Below, one piece after another: positions 62,799-64,000 of a DNA stretch of 64,000 bases. Source of the DNA: Halocynthiibacter sp. SDUM655004 (GTDB lineage Bacteria; Pseudomonadota; Alphaproteobacteria; Rhodobacterales; Rhodobacteraceae); the NCBI RefSeq assembly GCF_026015885.1, contig NZ_JAPDUG010000002.1:558001-622000 (forward strand), read 5' to 3'. Both the position numbers and the translations under genes were made by a program. The notes beneath the pieces are model-generated. The model was not told the origin of the DNA and ran no database searches. It saw nothing but the letters and a program-made list of their open reading frames with translations. How positions within the stretch are numbered: position 1 is the first letter of the stretch; the number at the start of each line of letters is the position of its first letter.

Positions 62799-63568
62799 CA
62801 GCTCACCACCCGCAATCCGTCACCAGGTACTGTTCCATGGTACAAATCGCTGATGTCATCGTTGCCGACCATCGCGGAGGGCTTGTCAAACAGCACCGCG
62901 CCCGCGCGCAATCCAACGATACGGTCGGCAAAGCGCCGCGAAAGCTCTGGCTGATGCGAACTGAAGACTACAGCGATGCCGCGATTTCGCGCTGTGTTGG
63001 TGATCAGTTCCAGAATGCGTTCGGCGTGGGCTGGATCGAGGTTGCTGACCGGTTCATCCGCCAGTATCAACTCAGGCTCCTGCGCCAGGCAGCGGGCGAT
63101 GGCCACTCGCTGGCGCTGACCACCTGAAAGCTGATCTGCACGGCGCTGTGCCAACTCCGTTAGGCCGGTGTCCTCCAGCGCGATGGTCGTCTTGAGGTGA
63201 TCCTGCGCACCGTATCGCCCCCAAAGCGACGGCCAGAGGCGCATTCGCCCCAGCCGCCCGTTCATCGCATTCTGGTAAACGCTCTGCCGGTCAACCAGGG
63301 CGAACTCCTGAAAGATGAAGCCAGTCTCTAGCCGGGTTTTTCGTTCTGGTGCCCGATCATTTGGAAGCCGGTTGCCCAGTACCTCAGCCCGACCGCGCCA
63401 TCCCCGGACCCGCCCATCCAGCAAGGCCAGCAGGGTCGACTTGCCGGCGCCCGAAGGCCCCAGCAAGGCCACACATTCCCCCGGTGCCACCTGCAGCGAC
63501 ACATCCTGCAGGGCCTCAGCGTCGTCAAAGCAATGCGACACAGCATGGAGGGCAAGCGCTTGGGTCAT
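62798..63568 (-). CDS. phnC: Phosphonate-type ABC transporter ATP-binding subunit
   Basis: A 256-residue ABC ATPase. Walker A is GPSGAGKSTLLALL near residue 36, the signature is LSGGQRQRVAIARCL near 144, and Walker B is LILADEPVSNLDP near 166. The family context (periplasmic protein, this ATPase, then PhnE-like permease) is the phnDCE order. It overlaps both neighbours (ATGA upstream, TGATG downstream). Local G+C is visibly higher than in the chromosome half of the window. Confidence 0.9.
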   Translation of the reverse strand: MTQALALHAVSHCFDDAEALQDVSLQVAPGECVALLGPSGAGKSTLLALLDGRVRGWRGRAEVLGNRLPNDRAPERKTRLETGFIFQEFALVDRQSVYQNAMNGRLGRMRLWPSLWGRYGAQDHLKTTIALEDTGLTELAQRRADQLSGGQRQRVAIARCLAQEPELILADEPVSNLDPAHAERILELITNTARNRGIAVVFSSHQPELSRRFADRIVGLRAGAVLFDKPSAMVGNDDISDLYHGTVPGDGLRVVS

Positions 63569-64000
63569 TTTAGATAGCCGTAACGGCGTGCCATCTGCCT
63601 GACCCCGTCATAGACCTTGGGATCTGCTGCCACATAGCCGTCTGGGCCGTAGAGATAGGCCAGCAAATACTGGTTCTCAGCCTGGTTCAGGCGCAGCATG
63701 GCATCCACGAAGCGGGCCTGCAAGGCCGCATCTAGACCAGGCCGGGCAATGATGGCATGGCTGGGGATCTGCGCGCTTTCGCCCAGCACCCTGACCTCGG
63801 CCTGCTGCTCAGGCGTCAGATAAAGATCGGCATACTGGCTGGCACCCGCAGCATCCACTAACCCGTTGGCCATAGCCTGCATTGCCTGCTGATAACCACC
63901 GGCAAAGAACTTCTGGCCAAAGAACCGGTCCGCATCGCCTGCATCCGCAACGAGTCCTTCGCGCACAAACAGGTCGAGCGGATAGAGATAGCCGGACTCC
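63565..64000 (-). CDS. phnD: Phosphate/phosphonate-binding periplasmic protein, N-terminal part missing
   Basis: The C-terminal 144 residues of a PhnD-like solute-binding protein; the gene continues beyond the window end. The visible part reads from ESGYLYPLDLFVREG through FFAGGYQQAMQAMANGLVDAAG to the end ARRYGYLK. The AMANGLVDAAG segment is the usual second-lobe feature of this family. Its stop overlaps the start of phnC (ATGA), so the three genes form one operon read leftward. The ligand-binding residues of lobe one cannot be seen. Confidence 0.82.
   Translation of the reverse strand, partial: ESGYLYPLDLFVREGLVADAGDADRFFGQKFFAGGYQQAMQAMANGLVDAAGASQYADLYLTPEQQAEVRVLGESAQIPSHAIIARPGLDAALQARFVDAMLRLNQAENQYLLAYLYGPDGYVAADPKVYDGVRQMARRYGYLK

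Noticed and set aside
52702-64000. Second copy of the tRNA-Cys 3' end as right attachment site
   Set aside because: I did not find a repeat of GGTTCGATTCCGGTACTCGC or its end within the window; the right border is probably beyond 64000.
1-64000. CRISPR arrays, rRNA genes or a replication origin
   Set aside because: No regularly spaced repeats, rRNA sequence or DnaA-box cluster was seen.

Overview
The window looks like about 53 kb of marine Rhodobacteraceae (Roseobacter-group) chromosome, followed by at least 11 kb of a mobile island. The assignment rests on gene content (PutA with an Lrp-type regulator, a stand-alone PhnM, DUF983, DUF3572, a PleD-like protein, EF-P with Lys34, TolC next to an isoaspartyl methyltransferase), tightly packed operons with ATGA overlaps, and moderate G+C. 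No 16S or other species marker is present, so the genus is not claimed.

Layout. (1) 1-8450: a sugar-acid or deoxysugar uptake and oxidation locus. It holds an ABC importer (ATPase cut by the window edge, two permeases, a Tat-exported binding protein), an enolase-superfamily dehydratase, a LacI regulator with two matching operators in the divergent promoter region, a Gfo/Idh/MocA oxidoreductase, an SDR dehydrogenase and an amidohydrolase-2 lactonase. (2) 8470-13133: a BNR-repeat protein, bacterioferritin with its ferredoxin, an H-NOX/diguanylate cyclase pair and a HAD phosphatase. (3) 13242-16921: a MarR regulator with a palindrome beside its start codon, then a 1059-residue reductive dehalogenase fused to its own flavin/[2Fe-2S] NAD(P)H reductase. 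This is the most striking single gene. (4) 16958-26684: PleD-like cyclase, an ECF sigma operon with an EF-hand gene, PhnM, Nudix, EamA, aldo/keto reductase and a solitary ImuA-like gene. (5) 26732-52701: mostly core metabolism (tRNA-Leu, putR/putA, rhomboid, suhB, metR/metF with a perfect MetR box, a form II CoxL-like protein, valS, hisC, efp, cobQ, a PopZ-like protein, tolC, pcm, tRNA-Cys).

(6) From tRNA-Cys (52628-52701) to the window end lies an integrated element. It has a tyrosine recombinase, an excisionase-like protein, two small ribbon-helix-helix proteins divided by two tandem palindromes, a TrbM-like exported protein, an XRE regulator with a coupled 66-residue partner, and an IS1182-type insertion. 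Its cargo is two L,D-transpeptidases, a lipoprotein, a Zn/Cd/Pb-type P-ATPase, and the start of a phosphonate-type ABC transporter. Two promoters in this cargo have the 19-bp spacer and dyad typical of MerR-family metal regulators, one before the first transpeptidase and one before the ATPase. They suggest a coordinated metal-efflux and cell-wall response, although no MerR gene is seen in the window.

How parts may cooperate: the deoxysugar locus forms a plausible oxidation pathway under LacI control; cobQ supplies a cobalamin step that the dehalogenase would need as cofactor; H-NOX and the two GGDEF proteins feed c-di-GMP signalling. No CRISPR array or rRNA was seen. I saw no riboswitch that I could support.
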